From Ndongobacter massiliensis (lineage in GTDB: Bacteria; Bacillota; Clostridia; Tissierellales; Peptoniphilaceae): DNA of 64,000 bases. The notes beneath the pieces were generated by a model. It did not search any database, was not told the DNA's origin, and saw only the letters and a program-made list of their open reading frames with translations. Location: contig NZ_LT635480.1 in NCBI RefSeq assembly GCF_900120375.1, forward strand, positions 124,001-188,000, written 5' to 3'. The translations under genes and the position numbers were made by a program. Shown in pieces: positions 20,141 to 27,268 of the stretch; the first letter of the stretch is position 1; every line of letters begins with the position of its first letter.

Positions 20141-20706
20141 TCTCCGTCCTCTTCTCTTATTTCTTCTAATACCGCTTCATAGTATTCGCGCAATTCTTCG
20201 TAATTCATGGTGTGTATATCTCCACCGCTAAAAGCTGCGGTGGGATATTCCCGGTCGATAAAGTCAAGCATGTATTCGCGTGTTGGTTCATCTGTTCCAG
20301 GATAGTATTCGACTTCCTGTTCCTGCGCACCTTTCGCTTCTTTGGTTGGCTCTGTCATAGCGAGGAGTTGATTGCCGAATACTGGTTTGTAATTTTTTGA
20401 TACTTTTCGTGTTTGGGAGTAGACTTCAAAATCGGGATCAGAATATATTAGAGTTTCTTTTTTGTTTCTTGACTCATACAACAGCCTTTCTGGCAAAACC
20501 GTAGTTTTATTTGTTTTACCGAGTATGTAATCCGTATCGACGTTAAAAATGTCGGATAGATCTTGCAAAACATATGTACTAGGAATTCGATTATTTGATT
20601 CGTACATTGAAACAGAACTTCTCGATAAATTTAAAGCATTGGCTAAGTCTGTCTGACTCATACCTTTTCTTTCTCGTAACAATTTTATAATTTCGCCAGT
20701 TTTCAT
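20137..20706 (-). CDS. Phage repressor, ImmR/CI-like XRE protein
   Basis: A 189-residue protein with an N-terminal XRE helix-turn-helix (about residues 5-60: LRERKGMSQTDLANALNLSRSSVSMYE) and an acidic, low-complexity C-terminal half ending EAVLEEIREEDGE. It lacks the LexA/CI autoprotease domain, consistent with control through cleavage by ImmA next door. It is transcribed leftwards from a promoter that overlaps operator O1, so it probably controls its own synthesis. Confidence 0.92.
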   Translation of the reverse strand: MKTGEIIKLLRERKGMSQTDLANALNLSRSSVSMYESNNRIPSTYVLQDLSDIFNVDTDYILGKTNKTTVLPERLLYESRNKKETLIYSDPDFEVYSQTRKVSKNYKPVFGNQLLAMTEPTKEAKGAQEQEVEYYPGTDEPTREYMLDFIDREYPTAAFSGGDIHTMNYEELREYYEAVLEEIREEDGE

Positions 20707-20729
20707 GATTCCGTCTCCTTATATCCATA

Positions 20730-20758
20730 TTATACACTTCGAGTGAACAAATGCAAAA
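20730..20758 (-). promoter_or_regulatory. lysogenic promoter for the repressor-immA transcript
   Basis: Read on the minus strand: TTTGCA (20753-20758), 17 bp spacing, perfect TATAAT (20730-20735). Operator O1 (20736-20746) fills the spacer next to the -10. Confidence 0.8.
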
Positions 20759-20776
20759 AAATATTTACTAAAAGTG

Positions 20777-20805
20777 TTGACACTATAAGTGAACGATGTT
20801 ACAAT
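20777..20805 (+). promoter_or_regulatory. lytic early promoter (PR-like)
   Basis: Consensus TTGACA (20777-20782), 17 bp spacing, TACAAT (20800-20805). The -35 shares its last two bases with O3. Confidence 0.9.
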
Positions 20806-20836
20806 GAAAATGCCTTTTGAAAGGGGGTGAAAAAAA

Positions 20837-21046
20837 GTGACGCAGATTGGAGAACGAATTCGAAATCAACGGATTTCAAAAAATATAACGCAAAGCGAAC
20901 TTGCAAATCGCTTAGGATTAGCGGTTTCAACGATCAGCATGTATGAAAATGGCGAAAGGACTCCAAGTGATACTGTGAAAGTGAAGATTGCAACTGTATT
21001 TGAAACTACAGTTGGTGCTTTATTTTTTGACGAAAAAGACACTTAA
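20837..21046 (+). CDS. Cro-like XRE regulator
   Basis: A 69-residue single-domain helix-turn-helix protein (IRNQRISKNITQSELANRLG then STISMYENGER) that runs opposite to the repressor. It starts at GTG 20837 with AAGGGGGTGA 7-16 bp upstream. Size, orientation and position behind the PR-like promoter fit the Cro role, repressing the lysogenic promoter during lytic growth. Confidence 0.9.
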   Translation: MTQIGERIRNQRISKNITQSELANRLGLAVSTISMYENGERTPSDTVKVKIATVFETTVGALFFDEKDT

Positions 21047-21078
21047 AGTGAACAAAGGGCTGTAGAAAGGAGGAAAGC

Positions 21079-21249
21079 GTGCCGGAGATGGAAGATGTAA
21101 AAAATCTTTTTTTAGCCAAAGACGTGGAAAGAATCGTTGTTGAGACGGATGAAGAAAACCCCGTACCAATCGCGACGTTTGATCGGTCGGAAACACCAAC
21201 AAAACTTGCAGACGGATACAGGGTTCGGGTGAAGTTTACGGAAGACTAA
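21079..21249 (+). CDS. Small early phage protein, unknown
   Basis: A 56-residue acidic protein (PEMEDVKNLFLAKDVERIVV...) starting at GTG 21079 after AAAGGAGGAAA. It lies 29 bp behind operator O4 on the early transcript. The pattern VETDEENPVPIATFDRSET suggests a small beta-rich fold. Its end overlaps the converging DUF2188 gene by 4 bp. No family recognised; the strong ribosome binding site and operon position are the main support. Confidence 0.65.
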   Translation: MPEMEDVKNLFLAKDVERIVVETDEENPVPIATFDRSETPTKLADGYRVRVKFTED

Positions 21250-21476
21250 TGCTCCGTATCTTTCGGGGGACATGGATCATTGCCAAAAGAATCTTTTGAG
21301 CGAATCTGTCCTTGTCGATTATGAACAATCAGCTCAGAATGTTGATTCTTAGCGATCCCTTTTGCAAAGGCTTCCGCTTCTCGTTGTGTATCGAAAAGCT
21401 TGGTTGCTCGTGCATTACCGGCACCCTTGACTTGCCACAAGTTGCCTTTCGGTGTCACGTGTTGATTTTTCCCCAT
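21246..21476 (-). CDS. DUF2188-domain small protein
   Basis: A 76-residue protein with the DUF2188 pattern: HVTPKGNLWQVKGAGNARAT near the start, a helix FDTQREAEAFAKGIAKNQ, then ELIVHNRQGQIRSKDSFGND. Such proteins are widespread on phages and plasmids and are of unknown function. ATG 21476 has AAGGAG eight bases upstream; GTG 21482 is too close to that site. It is a single minus-strand gene inside the early + strand region. Confidence 0.8.
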   Translation of the reverse strand: MGKNQHVTPKGNLWQVKGAGNARATKLFDTQREAEAFAKGIAKNQHSELIVHNRQGQIRSKDSFGNDPCPPKDTEH

Positions 21477-21586
21477 GGGCACTTCTCCTTTCTATCAGAT
21501 TTCAGCGGAAGGTTTCCAACCTTCTTGATGAAATAAATATATCACAAACAGAAACTACACACAACATATATGGTATGGAGGAAAAA

Positions 21587-21778
21587 TTGGAACTATATAT
21601 AGTAATCAAGAGAAAAAGGATGGAAAAAGGATGGAGTAGAAAAGAACTTGCAGAAAAAGTAGGCGTTTCGGTTGGCGCTATTGGATATTACGAGACCGGA
21701 CAGAGAACGCCGCGCATAGGAGTCGCGAAGAAATTAGGAGATGTTCTTGGCTTTGATCACATGGAGTATTGCGAATAA
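21587..21778 (+). CDS. Small XRE-family regulator
   Basis: A 63-residue helix-turn-helix protein (KRKRMEKGWSRKELAEKVGV, then GAIGYYETGQRTPRIG). I prefer the TTG at 21587, which has GGAGG six bases upstream. ATG 21575 would place that same GGAGG inside the gene and has no site of its own. It is the third XRE protein of the immunity side, after the repressor and Cro; this one may control the middle genes. Function inferred only from the fold. Confidence 0.75.
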   Translation: MELYIVIKRKRMEKGWSRKELAEKVGVSVGAIGYYETGQRTPRIGVAKKLGDVLGFDHMEYCE

Positions 21779-21802
21779 TGAAGCAATAGAAAGGAGGAGC
21801 CG

Positions 21803-22099
21803 ATGACACATGAAGAATTGCGTGAGTGGATGCAGCTAAACAAAATACGACAGTCGGATATGGGCGCTGTTGTTGGCGTAACTGGTGCGACGCTATCGCC
21901 GTATTTTGTCACAGGGAAGGCATTCCGCGGGGAGTGGATTTTAGCTTGGCAAAAGGCGTATGGATGGAGCGACGAGCAAGCATTTTACTTTGCTTTTGAT
22001 CGACCGTTTCGCCCGAATCCGGCGCTTTTTAAGAGTGAGAGAGATCAAAGGGCGCTTGACGCGCTATCAAGCCTAAAAGATGTTTTGCGGGCGATGTGA
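21803..22099 (+). CDS. Phage regulatory-type small protein
   Basis: A 98-residue protein starting THEELREWMQLNKIRQSDMGAV, which reads like a divergent helix-turn-helix (RQSDMGAVVGVTGATLSPYF) followed by a tryptophan-rich segment GEWILAWQKAYGWSDEQAFYF. AAAGGAGGAGCCG precedes ATG 21803. It sits among other DNA-binding proteins; a role in early gene control is plausible but not shown. Confidence 0.7.
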   Translation: MTHEELREWMQLNKIRQSDMGAVVGVTGATLSPYFVTGKAFRGEWILAWQKAYGWSDEQAFYFAFDRPFRPNPALFKSERDQRALDALSSLKDVLRAM

Positions 22100-22111
22100 A
22101 AGGAGGGGGGA

Positions 22112-22330
22112 ATGAAAAAAGAAAAAATCACTATCTATGCAGACAGCGATTTAATCGAAAAGCTACAGAAAAAAGCGCGACAACACGGACAGACCCTCAA
22201 TAGCATTATCACGATTGCGTTATGGGGTTTTTTGGAAGATTTGGAAGCACATCGCGGTACTTTTCAATTTCCCTCACAAGGACAATTTCCATCTGTGCAG
22301 CCATTGAGCGATGTTCGTATTCCGCGATAA
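22112..22330 (+). CDS. Ribbon-helix-helix protein (Arc/CopG type)
   Basis: A 72-residue protein whose first 45 residues fit a ribbon-helix-helix: strand KITIYADSD, helix LIEKLQKKARQHG, then QTLNSIITIALWGFLEDLE. The last 25 residues look unstructured and are encoded opposite the converging gene at 22209-22394 (122 bp overlap). AAAGGAGGGGG gives it a strong ribosome binding site. Probable DNA-binding dimer; target unknown. Confidence 0.8.
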   Translation: MKKEKITIYADSDLIEKLQKKARQHGQTLNSIITIALWGFLEDLEAHRGTFQFPSQGQFPSVQPLSDVRIPR

Positions 22331-22394
22331 GTTTTGTGGCGTCAAACACCCAGTCCTGCATACGCATCGTGAATTGCCGTTTATCAGTTGCCAT
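22209..22394 (-). CDS. Arc-type ribbon-helix-helix repressor on the opposite strand
   Basis: A 61-residue protein: KRQFTMRMQDWVFDATKLIA resembles the Arc strand and first helix, followed by EHRSMAAQMEIVLVREIEKY. GAGAGGTGA precedes ATG 22394. Its leader carries the 20-bp palindrome at 22406-22425, and four related half-sites lie in the promoter of the diverging genes (22456-22526). Autoregulation plus control of the rightward promoter is therefore likely (inference). The tail overlaps the 22112 gene. Confidence 0.8.
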   Translation of the reverse strand: MATDKRQFTMRMQDWVFDATKLIAEYEHRSMAAQMEIVLVREIEKYRDVLPNLPKNPITQS

Positions 22395-22405
22395 AAAATC
22401 ACCTC

Positions 22406-22526
22406 TCAAAATGAATTCATTTTGATTATATAAACTTTCCATATTAAAATATACGTTCAAAATGAATTCAAAATGACTTGACAGAATGAAAAAGGAAGAG
22501 TATATTCAAAGTGAATTCAAAAAGAA
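22406..22526. promoter_or_regulatory. operator cluster of TTCAAAATGAA-type sites
   Basis: A perfect 20-bp palindrome TCAAAATGAATTCATTTTGA at 22406-22425; tandem TTCAAAATGAA/TTCAAAATGAC at 22456-22477 just before a -35; and TTCAAAGTGAA/TTCAAAAAGAA at 22505-22526 just after the -10. The 11-bp step within pairs places sites on one face of the helix, as for ribbon-helix-helix repressors. Confidence 0.8.
22478..22506 (+). promoter_or_regulatory. rightward promoter of the recombination/replication region
   Basis: Consensus TTGACA (22478-22483), 17 bp spacing, TATATT (22501-22506). It is embedded between two pairs of operator repeats, so it should be tightly repressed in the lysogen. Confidence 0.87.
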
Positions 22527-22545
22527 TGCATAAGGGGGTGAATGA

Positions 22546-22701
22546 ATGGAGCCGATAACAACAACATTTCGGGCGGTGCCGGAGCTTTTGGAAAAACTGG
22601 ATGAAGCTGCAAAGCGGCTGGGGCTTACGCGAAACGCACTTATCGTCAATATTTTGTGGCGATATGTTGGGGCGCAGCCGCAAGAAAAAGTGCAGGAATA
22701 G
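22546..22701 (+). CDS. Small ribbon-helix-helix protein
   Basis: A 51-residue protein (start MEPITTTFRAVPELLEKLDE) with strand TTTFRAVPE, helix LLEKLDEAAKRLG and LTRNALIVNILWRYVG, the ribbon-helix-helix layout. It is the first gene behind the operator-flanked promoter. AAGGGGGTG lies five bases before ATG 22546. It is the third such protein within 600 bp; the pair at 22209 and 22546 diverge around the shared operators and could be opposing regulators. Confidence 0.75.
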   Translation: MEPITTTFRAVPELLEKLDEAAKRLGLTRNALIVNILWRYVGAQPQEKVQE

Positions 22702-22717
22702 GAAAGGAGAAGAAAAA

Positions 22718-22957
22718 ATGGAACATTCACAATTTGAAAATAAGGCAATCGTCGACAGATATTTTTTAGACCTTATTGCCAGAAAATTGACGACGGCATT
22801 AAATATCTTGACGATAAAAGAACGCCTCAGCAGGGAAGATACCGAGGCGATCAAAAAAATAATAGAGGTTTTCCCAATGCTGGAAATCAAGGCTCACCAA
22901 GAGCTGAATGAAAAGTATGGTATCCAGCCGAGCAAGGTGCAGAAAAACAACGAGTAG
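22718..22957 (+). CDS. Small helical phage protein, unknown
   Basis: A 79-residue, mostly helical protein (start MEHSQFENKAIVDRYFLDLI) with an amphipathic segment RLSREDTEAIKKIIEVFP. AAAGGAGA precedes ATG 22718. It overlaps the converging gene 22887-23180 by 71 bp. No family recognised; it travels with the early operon. Confidence 0.6.
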   Translation: MEHSQFENKAIVDRYFLDLIARKLTTALNILTIKERLSREDTEAIKKIIEVFPMLEIKAHQELNEKYGIQPSKVQKNNE

Positions 22958-23180
22958 AAGCATTGATGGTTTTCAACTGTTCTTCAATGCGGTAGATCAT
23001 CCCCTCGCAAGGGCTTGTAAAATCCCAAGCGAACTGATCTCTTGGACATGAGAAGAAGTAAGCATTGTCGGATATCTTTTCGTGCGAGACAGAGAATTTA
23101 GAAAGTGCTTTTTCAACGAGGTCAGAATACTCGCCGCTTTCAACATAAAGAAAGCAGTCGATGATGGTTTCATCAAGCAT
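22887..23180 (-). CDS. Small minus-strand phage protein, unknown
   Basis: A 97-residue protein starting MLDETIIDCFLYVESGEYSD, with a segment KISDNAYFFSCPRDQFAWDF. ATG 23180 has AAGGAG eight bases upstream, which is the best argument that it is real. The leader contains the dyad TCGGTA-N6-TACCGA (23205-23222), a possible operator. The C-terminal third is encoded opposite the 22718 gene. Function unknown. Confidence 0.55.
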   Translation of the reverse strand: MLDETIIDCFLYVESGEYSDLVEKALSKFSVSHEKISDNAYFFSCPRDQFAWDFTSPCEGMIYRIEEQLKTINASTRCFSAPCSAGYHTFHSALGEP

Positions 23181-23272
23181 AAACAACTCTCCTTTCTATA
23201 AATTTCGGTACGGTCATACCGATAGATTAAGTATAGCAAAGGGGAATGGGCGTAGAAAGAAAGGAGTAAAAA

Positions 23273-23431
23273 ATGGAAATAGCACGAGGAAAAAGAAAGA
23301 AGCGCACGACATGGCGTTTTTACCGTATGCATCCGGTGCTGCGCTGGGGAGCAATATTTATCGGGATGCTTGGGGCGATCGGCTGGTGCCTTTTTGGCAC
23401 GTGGATGCTGTATGCGCTGATGGTGCGGTAA
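23273..23431 (+). CDS. Small single-span membrane protein
   Basis: A 52-residue protein: a basic N-terminus (ARGKRKKRTTWRFYR), then one transmembrane helix (about residues 24-48: LRWGAIFIGMLGAIGWCLFG and on). AAAGGAG precedes ATG 23273. The positive-inside rule puts the N-terminus in the cytoplasm. Unknown role; small basic membrane peptides are common in phage early regions. Confidence 0.65.
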   Translation: MEIARGKRKKRTTWRFYRMHPVLRWGAIFIGMLGAIGWCLFGTWMLYALMVR

Positions 23432-23441
23432 GGAGGAAGAA

Positions 23442-23642
23442 ATGGATTATGAAAAGGCGTGGGAATTGCTGAAAGCAAATTTCTTCACCGCTTTAGCGGT
23501 GTCTCCAGTGTTGAGCCAGGAGGAGGGCGAAGGTCTAAAAAGATCTGTGCTAGCTGCGATTTCTACAATGGAAGAACTGGAACGAATTTGTTCCAAAGAA
23601 AAAGACGACCGCGCAACCGATCGTCCAAGGGTGGAAAACTAG
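23442..23642 (+). CDS. Small helical phage protein, unknown
   Basis: A 66-residue protein, MDYEKAWELLKANFFTALAV at the start, helical and acidic, with a charged tail KEKDDRATDRPRVEN. AAGGAGGAAGA lies just before ATG 23442. It resembles short proteins encoded upstream of SbcC-like/RecT pairs in Firmicutes phages; no function known. Confidence 0.65.
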   Translation: MDYEKAWELLKANFFTALAVSPVLSQEEGEGLKRSVLAAISTMEELERICSKEKDDRATDRPRVEN

Positions 23643-23680
23643 CCATCTTCCACCCTCACTATACCACAGGGAGGATAAAA

Positions 23681-25600
23681 ATGATAGTAACGCTAAAAAA
23701 GTTACAGATTAACAATTTCAAGGGGATTGAACATCTTTCCATCGATTTCAGCGAGCATACCCGCCTATGCGGGGCAAATGCGACGGGAAAGACGAGCGTG
23801 TATGACGCGTATCTTTGGTTGCTCGTTGGCAAAGATAGCATGGACAGTGCGTCGTTTGCTATCAAACCGCGTGAGAAATCCGGCGAGGAAAAGCACCGGA
23901 TCGAAACAAGCGTTGAGGGCGTTTTTGACGTAGACGGGGAGGAATTGACCTTAAGAAAGACCTACGCCGAGCAGTGGACAAAGAAGCGGGGTTCGACAAG
24001 CGAAAGCTTTACCGGGCACACGACCGACTATGAGTGGCAAGGCGTTCCCGTAAAGAAATCGGAGTATGAGGAAAAATTGGCGGCTATTGTGGATGAAAAG
24101 ACACTTAAGCTATTAAGTAATCCCCGCTATTTTAACACCGTCCTCAAAGACACCGAGCGCCGGGAACAGCTTCTCCAACTGACGGATATAGAGGCGGTAG
24201 AAAAAACATTGCAAAGTGACGAGCAGTTTGCGGAGCTTTCCCCGCTTCTTGTTACGTACAACGTCGAGGACATCTTAAAAATGCAAAAAGCTTCTGCGCG
24301 AAAAATCAACAAAGAAATCGATGAGATTCCGGCGCGCGTAGATGAGCTTTCCGGCATGATTTGTACGCGCGATTTTGGCGCCTTGCGGGCGTCTAAAGAG
24401 ACGCTGGCAAAAAAGCTACAAGAATTGCAGATCGGACAAAAGACGCCTGAAGGCATCCTTGCAGAGATGGCGCAGTTGCGGGGGGAGATTGCTTCTTACG
24501 ATAAAAAAATCCGGGAAATCGAGCAGGAGGAGCGAAAAGAAATCGACAAGCTGCTACTGGAAAAGCGCGAAGCGGCAGATCAGGCGCAGGACAGCTTGCG
24601 CACCATGCGTCAAAACATGCTTTCGCGAAAAGACGAAGTGAGTCGGTTGCAGGAAGAAATTGCCACATATGAAAAGAAGCTATCCAGCGATCGCAAGCGC
24701 TATGAAGAAGTGCAAATGCGCGTCTATGATGGACAATCAAATTGCCCGACTTGCGGGCAGGCACTTCCGAAAGAGCAGATTCAAAAAGCCATTGCGAAAT
24801 TCCACCAATCGCGCGCTGAGGAGTTAGAAGCGATTACCACACGGGGATTACACGCGAAAAAAGAGCAAGATGAACTGCGGATAGAACTTGAGAAAGCGGA
24901 AAGCATTATCGAGGAGCTGAACGAATCTGTGCAATGCGCAGAAAAGGCGGCAAAGACGACTCAAGACGACTTGATCGCCACCAAGGAAGAGGTGTCCAAA
25001 AGACCGGAGCCGAAAGAAATTGCTGCACTACAGAAAAAAAGAAGGCAAGCGGAGCAGAGGCTGTCCCAAAAAGGAGAGGCAGAAAAACCGTCCGAACATG
25101 GGGAAGAGATACGAAACATCCAGCGCCGGATGGAAGAAATTGACAGCGATTTAGCTTACGAAAAAATCAATTCCGATAATCAGGCGCGTATCAAAGAATT
25201 GGAAGAACGCCAAAAAGAGTTGGGAAAAGCGTATGAAAAAACGCAGCGGATTATTGCTCTGTGTGAAGCGTATACCCGGGAGAAAATGTCCGCGGTGAGC
25301 GAACAGGTCGATTCACACTTCTCTACAGTGCATTGGCAACTTTTTGAAGAGCAGATTAACGGCGGAATCAAAGATACCTGCAAGGCACTCATCGGAGGCG
25401 TGCCCTACGAGAGCGCAAATAACGCTGCACAGATCAATGCGGGGCTGGATATCATCCGCGCCTTTGGTCGTCAAGCTCGTGTGCAAGTCCCGGTCTTTGT
25501 AGATAATGCCGAGAGCGTAAATGATCTACTAGATATCGGGACGCAGTGCATTGCATTAGTCGTGAGTCAGGACAAAACATTAAAAATACAGGGGGAATAA
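23681..25600 (+). CDS. SbcC/Rad50-like SMC-type ATPase
   Basis: A 639-residue ATPase. The Walker A motif GANATGKTS is at about residues 31-39, followed by a long coiled coil (about 170-560) with a zinc-hook CPTCGQ near residue 354. A C-terminal head has VFVDNAESVNDLL in the Walker B position, with Asn instead of the usual Glu after Asp. It begins KLQINNFKGI, typical of RecF/SbcC proteins. It is 1 bp from recT, so the pair likely acts in phage DNA recombination, the ATPase perhaps with a nuclease partner not identified here. ATG 23681 follows GGGAGG. Confidence 0.9.
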   Translation: MIVTLKKLQINNFKGIEHLSIDFSEHTRLCGANATGKTSVYDAYLWLLVGKDSMDSASFAIKPREKSGEEKHRIETSVEGVFDVDGEELTLRKTYAEQWTKKRGSTSESFTGHTTDYEWQGVPVKKSEYEEKLAAIVDEKTLKLLSNPRYFNTVLKDTERREQLLQLTDIEAVEKTLQSDEQFAELSPLLVTYNVEDILKMQKASARKINKEIDEIPARVDELSGMICTRDFGALRASKETLAKKLQELQIGQKTPEGILAEMAQLRGEIASYDKKIREIEQEERKEIDKLLLEKREAADQAQDSLRTMRQNMLSRKDEVSRLQEEIATYEKKLSSDRKRYEEVQMRVYDGQSNCPTCGQALPKEQIQKAIAKFHQSRAEELEAITTRGLHAKKEQDELRIELEKAESIIEELNESVQCAEKAAKTTQDDLIATKEEVSKRPEPKEIAALQKKRRQAEQRLSQKGEAEKPSEHGEEIRNIQRRMEEIDSDLAYEKINSDNQARIKELEERQKELGKAYEKTQRIIALCEAYTREKMSAVSEQVDSHFSTVHWQLFEEQINGGIKDTCKALIGGVPYESANNAAQINAGLDIIRAFGRQARVQVPVFVDNAESVNDLLDIGTQCIALVVSQDKTLKIQGE

Positions 25601-25601
25601 T

Positions 25602-26540
25602 ATGACAAACCAAATGAAAAAAGCAGCGCAAGTGCCGACACTTTCTCCGGCGAATCAGATGAAAGACTTGATGAGCAATCAGGCGATGATGAGCCTGTTC
25701 TCACAATCTCTGGGCGAAAACGCGAATAACTTTGTCACCTCTTTGATCGAGCTGTACAGTGATCCGGAAGGGACACTCAAAGAGTGTGAGGCAAAAGAGG
25801 TTGCGATGGAAGCCTTAAAGGCGGCAACGCTGAAGCTTCCGATCAACAAGGGGCTGGGGTTTGCCTATATTGTCCCATACAACAAAAATAAAAAAGTTGG
25901 CGGGAAGTGGATCAAAGAACCGCACCCGCAGTTTCAGATCGGCTACAAAGGATATGTGCAGCTTGCCATGCGCACTGGACAGTACAAAACGATCCACGCG
26001 GGCGTGGTGTATGAGGGAATGCAGGTCGAAGAAAATTATTTGACCGGAGAAGTCCAGATTACCGGACAGAAAACTTCTGATACGCCCATCGGATATTTTG
26101 CGTATTTTCGACTCATTAACGGATTTGAAAAAACAGTCTATTGGTCGGTTGAGCGCGTGAAAGAACATGCCGCGAAGTTTTCGCAGACCTATAAAACCAT
26201 GGAAAACGCAAAAAAGAAAGACTACTACAATGCCGACAAGTATGTTTGGGATGCACATTTTGACGAAATGGCGATGAAAACATTGGTGCGTCGTCTCTTG
26301 GCAAAATACGGCGTTTTATCCACAGAAATGCAGCAGGCAGAGATGAGTGATATTGACGACCGCATGAGCCGGGAAATACAGGAACAGGCGAATCAGGAAG
26401 AATTTCGCGCCATGGCGATTCAAGAATCCGTTGACCCGGAAACCGGGGAGATTCAAGATTCTAAAAAATCGGACGATGATTTTTTGGGACCGGATTTTGT
26501 CCCGATTGACTTTAACGAAAAGACGAAAGCGCCGTTCTGA
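25602..26540 (+). CDS. recT: RecT-type single-strand annealing protein
   Basis: A 312-residue recombinase that anneals complementary DNA strands. The family core is visible as AALKAATLKLPINKGLGFAYIVP-like sequence (residues about 70-90), then PQFQIGYKGYVQLAMRTGQY and WDAHFDEMAMKTLVRRLL near 230. The C-terminal tail is acidic (KSDDDFLGPDFVPIDF). Annealing proteins of this type act with an exonuclease in phage replication and repair. Its TGA overlaps the next ATG. Confidence 0.95.
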   Translation: MTNQMKKAAQVPTLSPANQMKDLMSNQAMMSLFSQSLGENANNFVTSLIELYSDPEGTLKECEAKEVAMEALKAATLKLPINKGLGFAYIVPYNKNKKVGGKWIKEPHPQFQIGYKGYVQLAMRTGQYKTIHAGVVYEGMQVEENYLTGEVQITGQKTSDTPIGYFAYFRLINGFEKTVYWSVERVKEHAAKFSQTYKTMENAKKKDYYNADKYVWDAHFDEMAMKTLVRRLLAKYGVLSTEMQQAEMSDIDDRMSREIQEQANQEEFRAMAIQESVDPETGEIQDSKKSDDDFLGPDFVPIDFNEKTKAPF

Positions 26541-27256
26541 TGGACATTCGAGTTTTGGGGTCCGGGAGCAGCGGAAATGCGTATATGATTTCGGATGGCA
26601 AGACCACACTTTTAGTGGAGTGTGGTCTACCATGGAAAGCCTTACAGCAAGCGCTACAATACCGCGTGACATCACTCGATGCGTGTCTTCTCACGCATGA
26701 GCATATGGATCACGCGAAGAGCGCGCAGCATTTAGCCGACTATGGAATGAAGGTGTATATGAGCGAAGGGACAAAGCGGGCATTAAACGCCCAGGAGCAT
26801 AATTTCCGCACATTTTTTACACAGGCAACGTGCCGGTATCTTTCCGTAGCGATAGGCAGCTTTCTTGTCAGCCCTTTCCATACGATTCATGATGCCACGG
26901 AGCCCGTCGGATTTCTGATTCAATCCAAAAAAACGGGAGAGAAGCTTGTGTTTATCACAGATAGCGCATATTGCCCGTATCGCTTTACAGGCATTGACTA
27001 CTGGATGATTGAGGTGAATTACGTAAAATCGTCACTTGACGCGAACACGATGAGTGGGTCTGTCAATTTAAGTCGAAGACAACGAACGGTACAGAGCCAT
27101 ATGTCTTTAGAGACGGCGGTAGAGATGTTGCGGTCATCAAATGCAAGCATGGCAAAGGCAATCTATTGTATGCATTTGTCCGATAAAAACAGCGACGAAG
27201 AAGTCATTAAGCGTGTGATGGTGGAGTCTTTCGGGGTTCCGGTGGTGATTTGTTAA
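26540..27256 (+). CDS. MBL-fold metallohydrolase
   Basis: A 238-residue beta-lactamase-fold hydrolase. The metal-binding HEHMDH motif is at residues 53-58, preceded by VLGSGSSGNAYMI and LLVECGL; a later ITDSA segment carries the bridging Asp. Proteins of this kind regularly follow RecT in Firmicutes phages and are thought to act on nucleic acids. This is a family association; the substrate is not known here. It overlaps recT by one base. Confidence 0.9.
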   Translation: MDIRVLGSGSSGNAYMISDGKTTLLVECGLPWKALQQALQYRVTSLDACLLTHEHMDHAKSAQHLADYGMKVYMSEGTKRALNAQEHNFRTFFTQATCRYLSVAIGSFLVSPFHTIHDATEPVGFLIQSKKTGEKLVFITDSAYCPYRFTGIDYWMIEVNYVKSSLDANTMSGSVNLSRRQRTVQSHMSLETAVEMLRSSNASMAKAIYCMHLSDKNSDEEVIKRVMVESFGVPVVIC

Positions 27257-27268
27257 GGGGGTGATGCC

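Larger units (their letters stand above)
20736..21050. promoter_or_regulatory. immunity operators O1-O4 (CACTnnnAGTG)
   Basis: Four 11-bp dyads: CACTTCGAGTG (20736-20746), TACTAAAAGTG (20766-20776, one base off), CACTATAAGTG (20781-20791) and CACTTAAAGTG (21040-21050). O1, O3 and O4 are followed by AAC. O1 lies in the repressor promoter, O2/O3 cover the -35 of the Cro-side promoter, and O4 lies at the end of the cro gene. This is the expected layout of a CI/Cro switch. Confidence 0.85.

Noticed and set aside
23459-23680. Longer form of the SbcC-like ATPase starting at 23459
   Set aside because: The extra 74 residues overlap a small gene with a good ribosome binding site; ATG 23681 has GGGAGG and begins with the typical KLQINNFKGI.
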